Positions 50,663 through 59,343 of a DNA stretch of 64,000 nucleotides are shown piece after piece. Position numbers and translations under genes: made by a program. Source of the DNA: Kitasatospora albolonga (GTDB lineage: Bacteria > Actinomycetota > Actinomycetes > Streptomycetales > Streptomycetaceae); the NCBI GenBank assembly GCA_002082585.1, contig CP020563.1, forward strand, positions 7,806,001 through 7,870,000, written 5' to 3'. Numbering within the stretch: the stretch's first letter is position 1; every line of letters starts with the position of its first letter. The notes beneath the pieces were generated by a model. That model worked only from the letters and a program-made list of their open reading frames with translations. It searched no databases and was not told the origin of the DNA.

Positions 50663-51931
50663 TCAGTAGCGGACGCAGATCTCGCGCTCTCCCAGCCACT
50701 GGCCCAGCCAGTCCCCGAACGGCACCGTGATGCACCACTGGCGGGTGGCGGGCGGCTCGGGAGCGGTGGGCGCGGGCGGCGCCGACGGGGACGGCGACGG
50801 CTGGACGACCGGGGGAACGGTCGGTGCCGGGGGCGGGGTCGGAGCCGACGGGGTCGGCACCGGGGGCGGCGGCGGGCTCGGGGCGGGCGGCGGGCTCGGC
50901 GCGGGCCTCACCGGTGCGGCCATCTCGGCGAGCTTCGTCCGGTACACCCGCGAGGAGCGGGGATTGCTCCTGCACTGCCACACCCCGTGCGGGCAGTAGT
51001 CCGTGATCGTCTGGTACAGCGGCTGGTGCCGGTCGATCCAGTCGAGCATCCGCCGCATGTACTCGGGGTTGTCCCCGTTGTGGAACAGCCCCCACTCCGG
51101 GAACGAGATGGGCTTGCCGCGCTCCGCCGCGAAGTCGACGTGCGCCTGGAGCCCGTACGGCTCGTCGACCTGGTCGTCGAAGGACCCGCCCCGAGGCTGG
51201 TCGTAGGAGTCCATGCCGATGATGTCGACGACGTCGTCACCCGGGTAGCACGCGGTCCACGGCACCGCGTCCAGGCCCCGGCTGGGCGTGAAGTCGAAAC
51301 GGAACTCCTGGCCGGGCACATCGCGCATCGCCTTCACGATCCGCTGCCAGTACGTCTGCCAGGACGCCGGATCGGGCCCGCAGCGGTGGGTGTACGTGGT
51401 GCCGTTCATCTCCCAGCCGAGCACGATCACCGTGTCCGGCAGACCCAGCGCCACCAGGCGCTCCGCCAGCCTGGTGAAGTGGTGGTCGAAGTCGCCCATC
51501 GCCCCCGACCGCAGCAGGCGGCGGACCTCGGCGTCCGGGACGCGCCCCTCGTTCCGCTCCAGCATGGGGACGTTGAGGACGAACATCCGCCTCTCGTCCG
51601 CCCTGCGCCAGTCGGCCCAGGAATCCAGGAAGTCGGGGGTGCCCTCGATGTTCACCCACAGGTCGCCCGGCAGGTAGGTGTGCCCCACCCGCAGCTCCGC
51701 GCCGCCCAGCCAGCGGGAGAGCTGGTCCATCCTCCGTACCCCGGCCGGACCGTAGTCCAGATAGGCGCCGTGGGCGGTGGTGCCGCCGCCCCTGCTGCTC
51801 TGCGGCCCCGGGGCGGCACCGTCCATGGAATCGGCGCCCGGACTCCCCTGGCCCGCGATACCGGCGCCGGCCAGGAGACTGAGGACAGCCGCGGCGATGC
51901 ATGTGGCGATGAGTCGGCGCTTGGCCGGCAT
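50663..51931 (-). CDS. secreted GH26-like glycoside hydrolase with proline-rich tail
   Basis: A 422-residue precursor from ATG 51931 with a GGAGGAG ribosome site; a longer frame is rejected. The signal peptide runs to about A28. The barrel shows VLGWEMNGTTY (acid/base Glu), WQTYWQRIVKAMRDVPG, FRFDFTPSRG, VVDIIGMDSYDQ and KPISFPEWGLF (nucleophile Glu). These match the beta-mannanase/lichenase-like GH26 clan A. After the domain a proline/serine-rich linker of about 75 residues leads to a small C-terminal motif with two cysteines (QWCITVPFGDWLGQWLGERE), perhaps a wall- or glycan-binding tail. Substrate unknown. Confidence 0.82.
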   Translation of the reverse strand: MPAKRRLIATCIAAAVLSLLAGAGIAGQGSPGADSMDGAAPGPQSSRGGGTTAHGAYLDYGPAGVRRMDQLSRWLGGAELRVGHTYLPGDLWVNIEGTPDFLDSWADWRRADERRMFVLNVPMLERNEGRVPDAEVRRLLRSGAMGDFDHHFTRLAERLVALGLPDTVIVLGWEMNGTTYTHRCGPDPASWQTYWQRIVKAMRDVPGQEFRFDFTPSRGLDAVPWTACYPGDDVVDIIGMDSYDQPRGGSFDDQVDEPYGLQAHVDFAAERGKPISFPEWGLFHNGDNPEYMRRMLDWIDRHQPLYQTITDYCPHGVWQCRSNPRSSRVYRTKLAEMAAPVRPAPSPPPAPSPPPPPVPTPSAPTPPPAPTVPPVVQPSPSPSAPPAPTAPEPPATRQWCITVPFGDWLGQWLGEREICVRY

Positions 51932-52054
51932 GACTCCTCCTGGCTGCAATGAATTCCGGCCGGTTCGGCCCGATGGGAAGAGAGTTTCATCATCCTGCAC
52001 CGCACGCGAACAGACGCGGTCCATTTATCCTTTTCGGCGTTGCGAACGGGCCGT

Positions 52055-53335
52055 TCAGGTGATGGTGTGGCCGAGGGTGAACGGCAGGGAACCGACCCGG
52101 TTGTCGAAATTCGAATCGACCAGCAGTGGATCTCCGGTCTGCCGGATGACGGGGCGTCGGGTGAGCAGTTCCCGGAACAGGGCCGTCATTTCGAGCCTGG
52201 CCAGATGGGCGCCGAGGCAGTGGTGCGGGCCGCCGCCCCCGTAACCCAGGTGCGGATTCGGCGACCGGGTGATGTCGAAGAGATCCGGACGGGTGAAAAC
52301 CGATTCATCGCGATTGGCGGACGCGTAGAGCAGGGCGACTTTCTCCCCGGGAAGAAAGAGACGGCCGCCCAGTTCGTATTCCGATACGACGGTCCTGCGG
52401 AACTGGATGATGGGCGTCGAATGGCGGACGATTTCCTCGACGGCACCGCCGATGTACCGGTCGAAGTCCGACCGGAGGAGCTCCCGCTGCTCCGGATGGC
52501 GGTCCAGCAGGGACAGCCCGTGCGCGATCGCGTTCCGGGTGGTCTCCACCCCGGCCACGAGCAGCAGCGAGAAGAAGGCGCCGAGCTCCCGCGACGACAG
52601 CCCCTCGCCGTCGATGTCCGCCCGGACCAGGGCCGAGACGAGGTCGTCCTGCGGACGGCGGCGGCGCTCGTGCGCCAGGCGGGCCATCACGAACTGCATC
52701 CGGGCCAGGGACGCCGTCCCGCGCCCCGGAATCCGCAGCCTGGCCCGGCCCCGGCGCTCGACACCGACATGTTCCGACGCGTGGTCGATCTGCTCCGCGA
52801 TCCGCGGCCGGTGAAGCGCCGGAATGCCCATCAGGTCGCAGATCACCTCCAGCGGCAGCCGCGAGGCCGCCGACGGCATGAAGTCGCCGGCGCGCTCCGC
52901 GATCATCTCCTCCACCAGCCGCCCGGCCAGCCGGCCGATGTTCTCCTCGGTGGCGGCCAGCAGCCTCGGCGTGAAGCGCCGGGAGATGATCCGGCGCAGC
53001 GCCGCGTGCTCGGGCCCGTCCATGTTGACCATCGAGTTCCCGAACAGGGCCTTCGCCCAGCCCGCCGGTTCCGGGGTGGTGGCCCCCGGAGCGCTCGCGA
53101 AGACCTTCGGGGTGCGGCTCGCGGTCATCACGTCCGCGTGGCGCACCAGGGCGTAGAACGGTCTGCCGGACGTACGGGCGGTGCCCGGCCGGGGCGTGAA
53201 CAGCACGGGCGCCTCCAGCTCCCGCAGCCGGGCGAAGGCGGCGAGCCTCTCCGGGCGCGGCAGCCGCCAGAAGGCCGGGTCGGCGAGGTCGCAGTGCGCC
53301 GCACGGCCACCGGACACCTGATTCGGAACGGTCAT
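52055..53335 (-). CDS. cytochrome P450
   Basis: A 426-residue class I bacterial P450. The I-helix has LLVAGVETTRNAIAHG, the K-helix EEIVRHSTPIIQFRR (ExxR), and the heme loop HLGYGGGGPHHCLGAHLARLE with the axial cysteine. The start is ATG 53335, 9 bases after GGAGG; ATG 53341 adds two residues. It oxidises an unknown substrate; no ferredoxin gene adjoins. It is divergent from melC1. The tail of the F-G region (VGVERRGRARLRIPGRGT) is unusually basic. Confidence 0.95.
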   Translation of the reverse strand: MTVPNQVSGGRAAHCDLADPAFWRLPRPERLAAFARLRELEAPVLFTPRPGTARTSGRPFYALVRHADVMTASRTPKVFASAPGATTPEPAGWAKALFGNSMVNMDGPEHAALRRIISRRFTPRLLAATEENIGRLAGRLVEEMIAERAGDFMPSAASRLPLEVICDLMGIPALHRPRIAEQIDHASEHVGVERRGRARLRIPGRGTASLARMQFVMARLAHERRRRPQDDLVSALVRADIDGEGLSSRELGAFFSLLLVAGVETTRNAIAHGLSLLDRHPEQRELLRSDFDRYIGGAVEEIVRHSTPIIQFRRTVVSEYELGGRLFLPGEKVALLYASANRDESVFTRPDLFDITRSPNPHLGYGGGGPHHCLGAHLARLEMTALFRELLTRRPVIRQTGDPLLVDSNFDNRVGSLPFTLGHTIT

Positions 53336-53557
53336 GTCCATCCACCTCCACGAGTTCGCGGGGCCATCGTCCGGTGCGGCGCCCGCGGCACCCCGTGCGA
53401 CGCGGGCCTCCGGCGCGGATGGCCGCGTACGGTCACGCGTTTGACGGAACGGGAGGAACACCGCGCCCACAAGAACCGTTTCGCCGCCCCCTCGTTGCCA
53501 CCATCACGAGCAGCAGCACCTCGGACGAGTCGACGAGTCAACGAGAGGCAGTCACCC

Positions 53558-54079
53558 ATGAGCCGAACCACGGACCCGGGCGGCGCACCGCGTGGAGCAC
53601 GCGGTGCGTCCCGCCGGATCGTCCTGCGCACCGCCTTCACCGCGGCGGTGGCCGGGGGCACCGCCGCGGTCCTCCTGCCGCTGCGCGACCGCGAGCCGGA
53701 CACCGCCGCCGCACCCGCGAAAGGCCCCGGACAGCCCGGGCAGCCAGGACAGCCCGGACAGGCCGAGGCCGGGACGGAGGAGTTCGCCGAGATGTACCGG
53801 GGCCGGGAGATCCGCGGCAGCGTACGCGTCCTGGTACCGGCCGGTGGCGCGGGCGCCGCACAGGGGGAGGCCGCCGAACCGGTCACCGAGATCCGCATCG
53901 ACGGCCGCCCGCTGCACGTCATGCGGCGCGCGGACGGCACCTATCTGAGTGAGGTCACGCACTACGAGTCGTTCCCCACGCTGCGCGAGACGGCCCGCGC
54001 CGCCGTGGACGAGCTCGGCACCGCCCGGCTGAGGCTCCCCGCCTCGCACCACGGGCGGACCGGGTCGTCCCACCCGTGA
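53558..54079 (+). CDS. melC1: tyrosinase cofactor/copper chaperone MelC1
   Basis: A 173-residue protein, longer than the usual 120-150 of MelC1 because of a proline/glycine linker (GQPGQPGQPGQ). A Tat-like leader (SRRIVLRTAFTAAVAGGTAA) is present. The conserved domain has EEFAEMYRGREIRGSVRV, IDGRPLHVMRRADGTYLSEV and HYESFPTLRETARAAVDELG. MelC1 delivers copper to apo-tyrosinase and carries it through the Tat route. It starts at ATG 53558 with GAGAGG upstream. Confidence 0.93.
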   Translation: MSRTTDPGGAPRGARGASRRIVLRTAFTAAVAGGTAAVLLPLRDREPDTAAAPAKGPGQPGQPGQPGQAEAGTEEFAEMYRGREIRGSVRVLVPAGGAGAAQGEAAEPVTEIRIDGRPLHVMRRADGTYLSEVTHYESFPTLRETARAAVDELGTARLRLPASHHGRTGSSHP

Positions 54080-54128
54080 CCGGCGGGTCGCCCCGCCGGT
54101 GGACCATCAGGCCGCACGATCAGCGGAC

Positions 54129-54181
54129 CAGCAGGCCGTACCACCAGTGACCACCAGTGACTCAGCAGGTCGTACCACCAG
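54129..54181 (+). repeat. 19-bp direct repeat between melC1 and melC2
   Basis: cagcaggccgtaccaccag at 54129-54147 and cagcaggtcgtaccaccag at 54163-54181 differ by one base. They occupy the 124-base gap, which is unusually long for a melC operon. Confidence 0.8.
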
Positions 54182-54203
54182 CGAACCAGGAGGACCAGAA
54201 CCG

Positions 54204-55067
54204 GTGTACACCCGCAAGAACCAGCGCGACCTGACGCGCACCGAGAAGCGGCGCCTCGTCGACGCGATCCTGAGGATCAAGCGGTCGGGCCGCTACGACG
54301 ACTTCGTCGTCATGCACCGCGAGTACTACGTCATGGACACCGAGAACCGGTCGCGCCCGGCCCATATGACGCCTTCGTTCTTCCCCTGGCACCGCCGCTA
54401 TCTGCTGGAGTTCGAGCGCGCCCTCCAGGCCGTGGACCCCGGGGTGAGCGTCCCGTACTGGGACTGGACCCAGGACCGCTCGCCCACCTCCTCCCTCTGG
54501 GCGGAGGACTTCCTCGGCGGCAACGGCAGGCCCGGCGACCGCCGCGTCACCACCGGCCCGTTCGCCTACGACGCGGGCAACTGGCGAGTCGGCCGCGGGG
54601 TCACCGACCAGAACTGGCTCACCCGCAACTTCGGCAGGCCCGGCAACAACCCGGTCTCCCTCCCCACCGCCGACGACGTGGCGCGGGCGTTGAAGGACCC
54701 GGTCTACGACACCGAGCCCTGGAACAGCATCAGCACCGAGGGGTTCCGCAACCGCATCGAGGGCTGGGGCATCCACCGCGTACGTGCGGTCGGCAACCAC
54801 AACCGGGTCCACCAGTGGGTCGGCGGCCCGATGGCCGGGGCGGCCTCCCCCGAGGACCCGGTGTTCTGGCTCCACCACTCGTTCATCGACCTGCTCTGGG
54901 ACCGCTGGCGGACGGCGCACCCGAAGTCGGCCTATCTCCCGGGCCGCAAGCCCGACGCGCCCGGCCGGGAGCGCCGCCACGTCTTCGGGCTGGACGACCC
55001 GATGCCCCCCTGGAACGTGGCCCCCCGCGCGCTCCTCGACCACAGCAAGGTCTACCGCTACGCCTGA
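54204..55067 (+). CDS. melC2: tyrosinase MelC2
   Basis: A 287-residue type 3 copper enzyme from GTG 54204, with AGGAGG upstream; a 54099 start would add repeat-derived sequence. CuA ligands are in FVVMHREYY, RPAHMTPSF and FFPWHRRYLLEFERAL. CuB ligands are in VGNHNRVHQWVGGPM and DPVFWLHHSFIDLLW. All six histidines are present. It oxidises tyrosine/phenols to quinones for melanin; secretion depends on MelC1. RPGNNPVSLPTADDVARALK and the C-terminal DDPMPPWNVAPRALLDHSKV fit the family. Confidence 0.95.
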   Translation: MYTRKNQRDLTRTEKRRLVDAILRIKRSGRYDDFVVMHREYYVMDTENRSRPAHMTPSFFPWHRRYLLEFERALQAVDPGVSVPYWDWTQDRSPTSSLWAEDFLGGNGRPGDRRVTTGPFAYDAGNWRVGRGVTDQNWLTRNFGRPGNNPVSLPTADDVARALKDPVYDTEPWNSISTEGFRNRIEGWGIHRVRAVGNHNRVHQWVGGPMAGAASPEDPVFWLHHSFIDLLWDRWRTAHPKSAYLPGRKPDAPGRERRHVFGLDDPMPPWNVAPRALLDHSKVYRYA

Positions 55068-55072
55068 GCGCG

Positions 55073-55126
55073 CACAGCGCGACGGCCGGCCCCCTCCGGG
55101 AGGAGGGGGCCGGCCGTCGCGCTGTG
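55073..55126. terminator. bidirectional terminator between melC2 and chaplin gene
   Basis: A perfect 24-bp inverted repeat (55073-55096 with 55103-55126) and a 6-base loop, between convergent genes. The longest perfect stem noticed in the window. Confidence 0.92.
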
Positions 55127-55136
55127 GCGCGGGGGA

Positions 55137-55418
55137 TCAGTGGCCGTAGCCGTAGTCCCCGTTGTCGTCGTGGCCCTCGGAGACGTTGACGCAGGTGTTG
55201 CCGAAGGCCGGGTTCAGCACGCCGACCAGGTTGACCGTGTTGCCGCAGACGTTGACCGGCACGTGGATCGGGAGCTGGAGGATGTTGCCGGAGGCGACAC
55301 CCGGGGACCCGATGGCCGCCGCCTGCGCACCCGAGTCCGCGACGGCCAGGCCGGCGCCGCCGGCGACCAGGGCACCGGTGCCCGCCATCACAGCGGCAAC
55401 CTTCGTAATACGCGACAT
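55137..55418 (-). CDS. short chaplin with acidic histidine/tyrosine tail
   Basis: A 93-residue precursor from ATG 55418 with AAGGAG upstream. The signal peptide (KVAAVMAGTGALVAGGAGLA) is followed by one chaplin domain: SPGVASGNILQLPIHVPVNV, CGNTVNLVGVLNPAFGNTCV, with the two cysteines of amyloid-forming chaplins. Chaplins coat aerial hyphae and make them hydrophobic. It is a short type without a sortase signal. The tail SEGHDDNGDYGYGH after the domain is unusual for short chaplins, which normally end near the last cysteine. Confidence 0.93.
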   Translation of the reverse strand: MSRITKVAAVMAGTGALVAGGAGLAVADSGAQAAAIGSPGVASGNILQLPIHVPVNVCGNTVNLVGVLNPAFGNTCVNVSEGHDDNGDYGYGH

Positions 55419-55557
55419 CAGAACTCCTTGTAAGGAAGGGGGGTTGCTGCGGAGCACGAGGCCCGCATGCCCTGACAACGCGACAGACGCCGGACGGTAA
55501 CGGATCAATGCGCAGTCGATATCTCCCGTGTTGTCCTGCGGCCTGTCGCGGCCCGCC

Positions 55558-56703
55558 TCACCGGCCGATGACGGGAAGCGTGGTAAGCCGCCCGTGCCAG
55601 TCCCGCGCGGCGGGGAACCTGGCCTTCACGGTCTCCACCGCCCGCTCCCGTACCGCCACCTGCGACTCGCGCAGCCGCAGCAGCGGTTCGAGACCCGGGC
55701 GGGCCAGCAGCAGCCGCTGGTTGACCACCGTGACCGGCTGCCAGTGGTTCTTGTACTGCTCCGCGCCGCGCAGCAGGCTCAGCACCTCACGGCCGGTGTC
55801 CGACGCCTGCTGGGCCACCTCGCGCAGCAGTATGGTCGACACATCGACCTTCCGCTCCCGCAGCCCCGGATCGGCCCCGTACATGTAGCCGCCCGCCAGC
55901 TGCGCGGACTGGAGGGAGAGGTTGGCCGCCACGACCCTGCCGCCCAGCCGGAACTCCGTGACGGCGGCCGAGCCGTCCGCCACCATCCGCCCCACGGAAC
56001 GGACCAGATGGTCCGAGAACCGCGCCCGCAGGTGCTCGGGGTTGACCCCCCGGTCACGCCACTGGAGCTCATGGAGCCGCAGCAGCGTGCCGATGGCCGC
56101 GGGCACCCCGTCCTGCGGGACCGTGCGGGCCTCGACGTCCAGGGCATCGATCCTGCGCAGCTTCGCCCGCAGCCGCTGGCCCCGCGAACCGGTGAGCCGC
56201 GCCACGAGATCGCCCAGCGGCCGCGCGGGCAGCTCCATGCACGTGGAGTCGGTCAGCCTGCTCCGGGCCCCGGGCCACCGGCCGAACAGCAGCTGCGCCG
56301 AGGCGTCCGGCCGGACCTCCCGCAGATCGATCACGGCGTGCCGGGCGGCCCGGTCCAGACCGCGCTGGAGTGCCCCGACCGCGTACCCGGCCTCCTCCTC
56401 GTCCAGCAGGATGTCGAAGAAGTCGGAGATCGCCCCGCCCATCGGCACCAGCAGCGGCATCGGACGGTGCGCCAGCATCAGCGGCGCGGCGCCGATCAGA
56501 CGCCCCGAACGGCGGACCAGCAGGACCCGCAGCCGCCCCTCCTGACCGTAGGAGATCCACCACGAATGGAGCCACGCGTGGCTCTGGAACGGGGTGGCGG
56601 TGGCGCAGCGGCGGTGCAGCGCGTCCCACTCCCCGGCGAGCGCGCCGAACTCCCGGAAGTCCCGGCAGAGCGTCACGGAGAGGCTGCCCCGGCCGGCCGT
56701 CAT
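55558..56703 (-). CDS. GNAT-fold (CelD/BcsL-like) protein of exopolysaccharide operon
   Basis: A 381-residue protein. Two GNAT halves are seen: LRVLLVRRSGRLIGAAPLM in the first, and TEFRLGGRVVAANLSLQSAQ with YMYGADPGLRERKVDVSTIL in the second. This is the CelD/FemAB-like acetyltransferase_6 group often found in polysaccharide clusters. It may acylate sugar units. Its start overlaps the Wzz-like stop (ATGA). Last gene of the minus-strand operon. Confidence 0.82.
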   Translation of the reverse strand: MTAGRGSLSVTLCRDFREFGALAGEWDALHRRCATATPFQSHAWLHSWWISYGQEGRLRVLLVRRSGRLIGAAPLMLAHRPMPLLVPMGGAISDFFDILLDEEEAGYAVGALQRGLDRAARHAVIDLREVRPDASAQLLFGRWPGARSRLTDSTCMELPARPLGDLVARLTGSRGQRLRAKLRRIDALDVEARTVPQDGVPAAIGTLLRLHELQWRDRGVNPEHLRARFSDHLVRSVGRMVADGSAAVTEFRLGGRVVAANLSLQSAQLAGGYMYGADPGLRERKVDVSTILLREVAQQASDTGREVLSLLRGAEQYKNHWQPVTVVNQRLLLARPGLEPLLRLRESQVAVRERAVETVKARFPAARDWHGRLTTLPVIGR

Positions 56704-57401
56704 CGCACGAGCTCCCGTCCCTCGGCGGTGCTGCCGTCCTCGGTGGCGCTCGGCCCGGGGACCTCGGCCGCGGTGGGCCCGGGCACCTGGGCGGAGACGC
56801 TCCAGTCCGTGCGCCGGGGGCGTACGAGCAGCACGAGGCCGCCCAGCAGACCGCCTGCCGCCGTCCCCACGGCGGTGCCCAGCGGCACCGACGGCGAGAC
56901 GGGCTGGTCCGGCTTCATGGCGTGGGTGAACTTGATGAGCTTCACCCCGGTGTCCTTGGAGACATGGCCGCTGCTGACGATGACGGCCTCGATCACCGCG
57001 TTGGCGATGTCGGCCGCCTTGCCCGGCTGGTCCGACGTGCCCGTCACCGCGATCATCGGCGAGTCGGGGGAGGTCTCGGACCGCACCTGGCCGCGCAGCG
57101 CGTGCAGCGGCTCACCGGCCGCGCCCTGGGCGTAGGAGAGGGTCGCGTCGCTGGTGACGAGGCGCCCGTAGGACTGCGCGAACCCCAGCGCGGCGGCGGG
57201 GTTCGTCTCCTCCTCGGCGACCGCCATGGCGTAGCTGGTGGCCTCGTACTGGGGGGACGCGAGCAGGCCGTACGAGAGCCCGGACACCGTGCCCAGCAGC
57301 ACACAGGCGGGCAGGGGCCACCACTGGGGCAGCCGGGTGAGGGCGGTGCGGAGCCGACGGCGCGGGACGACGGGGCGCTGCTGCTCGGGGGACTCGGTCA
57401 T
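56700..57401 (-). CDS. Wzz-like polysaccharide chain-length/export protein
   Basis: A 233-residue protein with two membrane segments (about 28-47 and 170-195) flanking an external domain containing SPQYEATSYAMAVAEEETNP. The P-G-rich second segment follows KPDQPVSPSVPLGTAVG, the proline-rich signature of Wzz/PCP proteins. The cytoplasmic tail is short and has no tyrosine-kinase domain. It should set polymer length with the Wzy-like enzyme. ATGA-type overlaps with both neighbours. Confidence 0.82.
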   Translation of the reverse strand: MTESPEQQRPVVPRRRLRTALTRLPQWWPLPACVLLGTVSGLSYGLLASPQYEATSYAMAVAEEETNPAAALGFAQSYGRLVTSDATLSYAQGAAGEPLHALRGQVRSETSPDSPMIAVTGTSDQPGKAADIANAVIEAVIVSSGHVSKDTGVKLIKFTHAMKPDQPVSPSVPLGTAVGTAAGGLLGGLVLLVRPRRTDWSVSAQVPGPTAAEVPGPSATEDGSTAEGRELVR

Positions 57402-58534
57402 GAGAGGGCTCTCCGGTTCGGTGGGGCGGTGTCGAGGGCGTACGCGTACACATCCATCAGGCGCTCGCTGCTGCGCCGGATGTCGTAGTGGCCGACGGCC
57501 CGGGGCGGCGGCCGGCGGTCGGGGCGGGCCTGTATCCGCTGCCGCAGCACGGCGGTCAGCTCGTCGGGGCTCCCCGCGATCCGGGTGGCGCCCGGGGCGT
57601 GGGCGGCGGACAGGTCGTCGATGGCCGGGCAGGCGTCGTGCAGGACGGGCAGCCCGGCGGCGAGCGCCTCCACGGCGGCCAGCCCGAACGACTCCTCACG
57701 GGAGGTCGACACGAACGTGTCGACGGCGCTCAGCAGCGCCGGGACCCCGGGGACCGGGCCCGCCCCGCCCGCGCCGCACTCCCCGAGGAGCGTGATCCGG
57801 TCCGCAGCCCCGAGCCGGGCCGCCAGGGCCCGCAGCGCCCCGGCCTCCGGACCGTCACCGGCCAGCAGCAGCCGGGCCCCCGGCAGCGCGGCGACGGCCC
57901 GTACCGCCACGTCGAAACGCTTGCCGGGCACCAGCCGGCCCACCCCGCCGACCACGAACGCGTCCTCGGGGATGGCCAGCGCCGCGCGCACCGCGAGCCG
58001 CCGGTCCGGGTCGAAGCGGTAGCGGTCGGCGTCGATGCCGTTGGGCACCAGCCGGATGCGGTCGGCGGGCACCCCCCAGTCCCGCAGTCGGCCGGCCACG
58101 GTGGACGACACGGCCACGGTGGCCGAGCCGAGCCGTTCCGTCGCGAGGTAGAGCGCGCGGATGCCCCGGGTCAGCGGGCGGCCCTCGATCTCGGCGCGCC
58201 CCAGGGAGTGTTCGGTCGCCACGGCCGCCCGGACGCCCGCGAGACGGGCCGCGGTCCTGCCGTACACACAGGCCCGGTAGAGATGGGTGTGGACCAGGTC
58301 GTAGCGGCCGTCGCGGATCAGCCGGGCCAGCCGCCCGACCGCAGGCAGGTCCCGGTTGCCGCGCATCCCCAGGTGGACGACGCGTACACCGTCGGCCCGC
58401 AGCCCGTCCGCCACCGGGCCCGGGTTGGTGAGCGTGACCACGTCGCACTCCACCGGCAGATGGCGCAGCAGCAGCCGCAGCTGCTGCTCGGCGCCGCCGA
58501 CCCCGAGCCCGGTGATGACGTGCAGCGCCCTCAC
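57398..58534 (-). CDS. family 4 glycosyltransferase
   Basis: A 378-residue GT-B enzyme from GTG 58534, overlapping the deacetylase stop. It begins RALHVITGLGVGGAEQQLR, and the C-terminal half has VGGVGRLVPGKRFDVAVRAV, ARLLLAGDGPEAGALRAL and FVSTSREESFGLAAVEALAA, the EX7E motif of GT4. A sugar transferase on the inner leaflet acting on the growing repeat unit is likely; donor unknown. Confidence 0.9.
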   Translation of the reverse strand: MRALHVITGLGVGGAEQQLRLLLRHLPVECDVVTLTNPGPVADGLRADGVRVVHLGMRGNRDLPAVGRLARLIRDGRYDLVHTHLYRACVYGRTAARLAGVRAAVATEHSLGRAEIEGRPLTRGIRALYLATERLGSATVAVSSTVAGRLRDWGVPADRIRLVPNGIDADRYRFDPDRRLAVRAALAIPEDAFVVGGVGRLVPGKRFDVAVRAVAALPGARLLLAGDGPEAGALRALAARLGAADRITLLGECGAGGAGPVPGVPALLSAVDTFVSTSREESFGLAAVEALAAGLPVLHDACPAIDDLSAAHAPGATRIAGSPDELTAVLRQRIQARPDRRPPPRAVGHYDIRRSSERLMDVYAYALDTAPPNRRALS

Positions 58535-59343
58535 CGGGAACCGCCCGCCCACACCGGGGTCACGGTCCGGGCGCCCGCGCCGGGGACCGCCCCGTGCCGC
58601 AGCCCGTGCCGCAGGTCCTTCGCCCAGAGCCGGACGCCCCGGTCCGCCTGGCTGATGTGGGTGCGGGGGAGCGCGAACCGGCTGAGCAGCGGCCCGGGCA
58701 CCAGTGCGCAGCCGTAGCCGTAACCGGCGGAGCCGACGGCCGCGCTCACCCGCCGGTCGAGCGCCCCGTACGGATAGCAGAAGCCCTCCGGGACCGTGCC
58801 GGTCAGCTCACCGATCACCTCCCGGCTGTGGCGCGTCTCGTGGCGCAGCTCCTCGTCCGTGAGCGTGGTGAGGTCCTGGTGGAGCAGACCGTGCGAGCCG
58901 ACCTCCATGCCCTCCGCTGCGATCCGGCGGATCTCGTCATGGGTGAGCAGCGGCTTGCGCGGGCCCAGCGGGTCCCACTCGTTGACACCCCCCGGCCGCC
59001 CCGGCAGCACGAAGACCGTCGCGGTGCAGCCGTGCACGTGCAGCACCGGCAGCGCCTGGTGGAGGAAGTCCGCGTACCCGTCGTCGAAGGTCAGCCCGAC
59101 CAGCCCGCGCCGCCCCGCCGCGTGGGCCCGCATCAGCTCGGAGACCCCCACCCCCCGCAGCCCCCGGCTGCGCAGCCACGACAACTGCTCGCCCAGGCGC
59201 TCGGGGGTGACGGTGATGCCGTACGGGTCGTCACGGACGTCCGTCACCGAGTGGTACGTGAGAATCCACGGCTGACGGCGGGTGTGCGGGCGGAGCCGGT
59301 GCGGGGGTGCGTCGGCGCAGGGCGCCGAGGGGTCAGCGGCCAT
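58531..59343 (-). CDS. polysaccharide deacetylase (NodB homology)
   Basis: A 270-residue CE4-type domain. Motifs: LTYHSVTD, GLTFDDGYADF (TFDDG, base and metal Asp), EVGSHGLLHQDL (HxxxH-type metal ligands) and CYPYGALDRRVSAAV. No signal peptide is clear, so it may act in the cytoplasm or be exported by another route. It probably removes acetyl groups from polymer sugars. Overlaps the flippase stop by 11 bases. Confidence 0.88.
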   Translation of the reverse strand: MAADPSAPCADAPPHRLRPHTRRQPWILTYHSVTDVRDDPYGITVTPERLGEQLSWLRSRGLRGVGVSELMRAHAAGRRGLVGLTFDDGYADFLHQALPVLHVHGCTATVFVLPGRPGGVNEWDPLGPRKPLLTHDEIRRIAAEGMEVGSHGLLHQDLTTLTDEELRHETRHSREVIGELTGTVPEGFCYPYGALDRRVSAAVGSAGYGYGCALVPGPLLSRFALPRTHISQADRGVRLWAKDLRHGLRHGAVPGAGARTVTPVWAGGSR

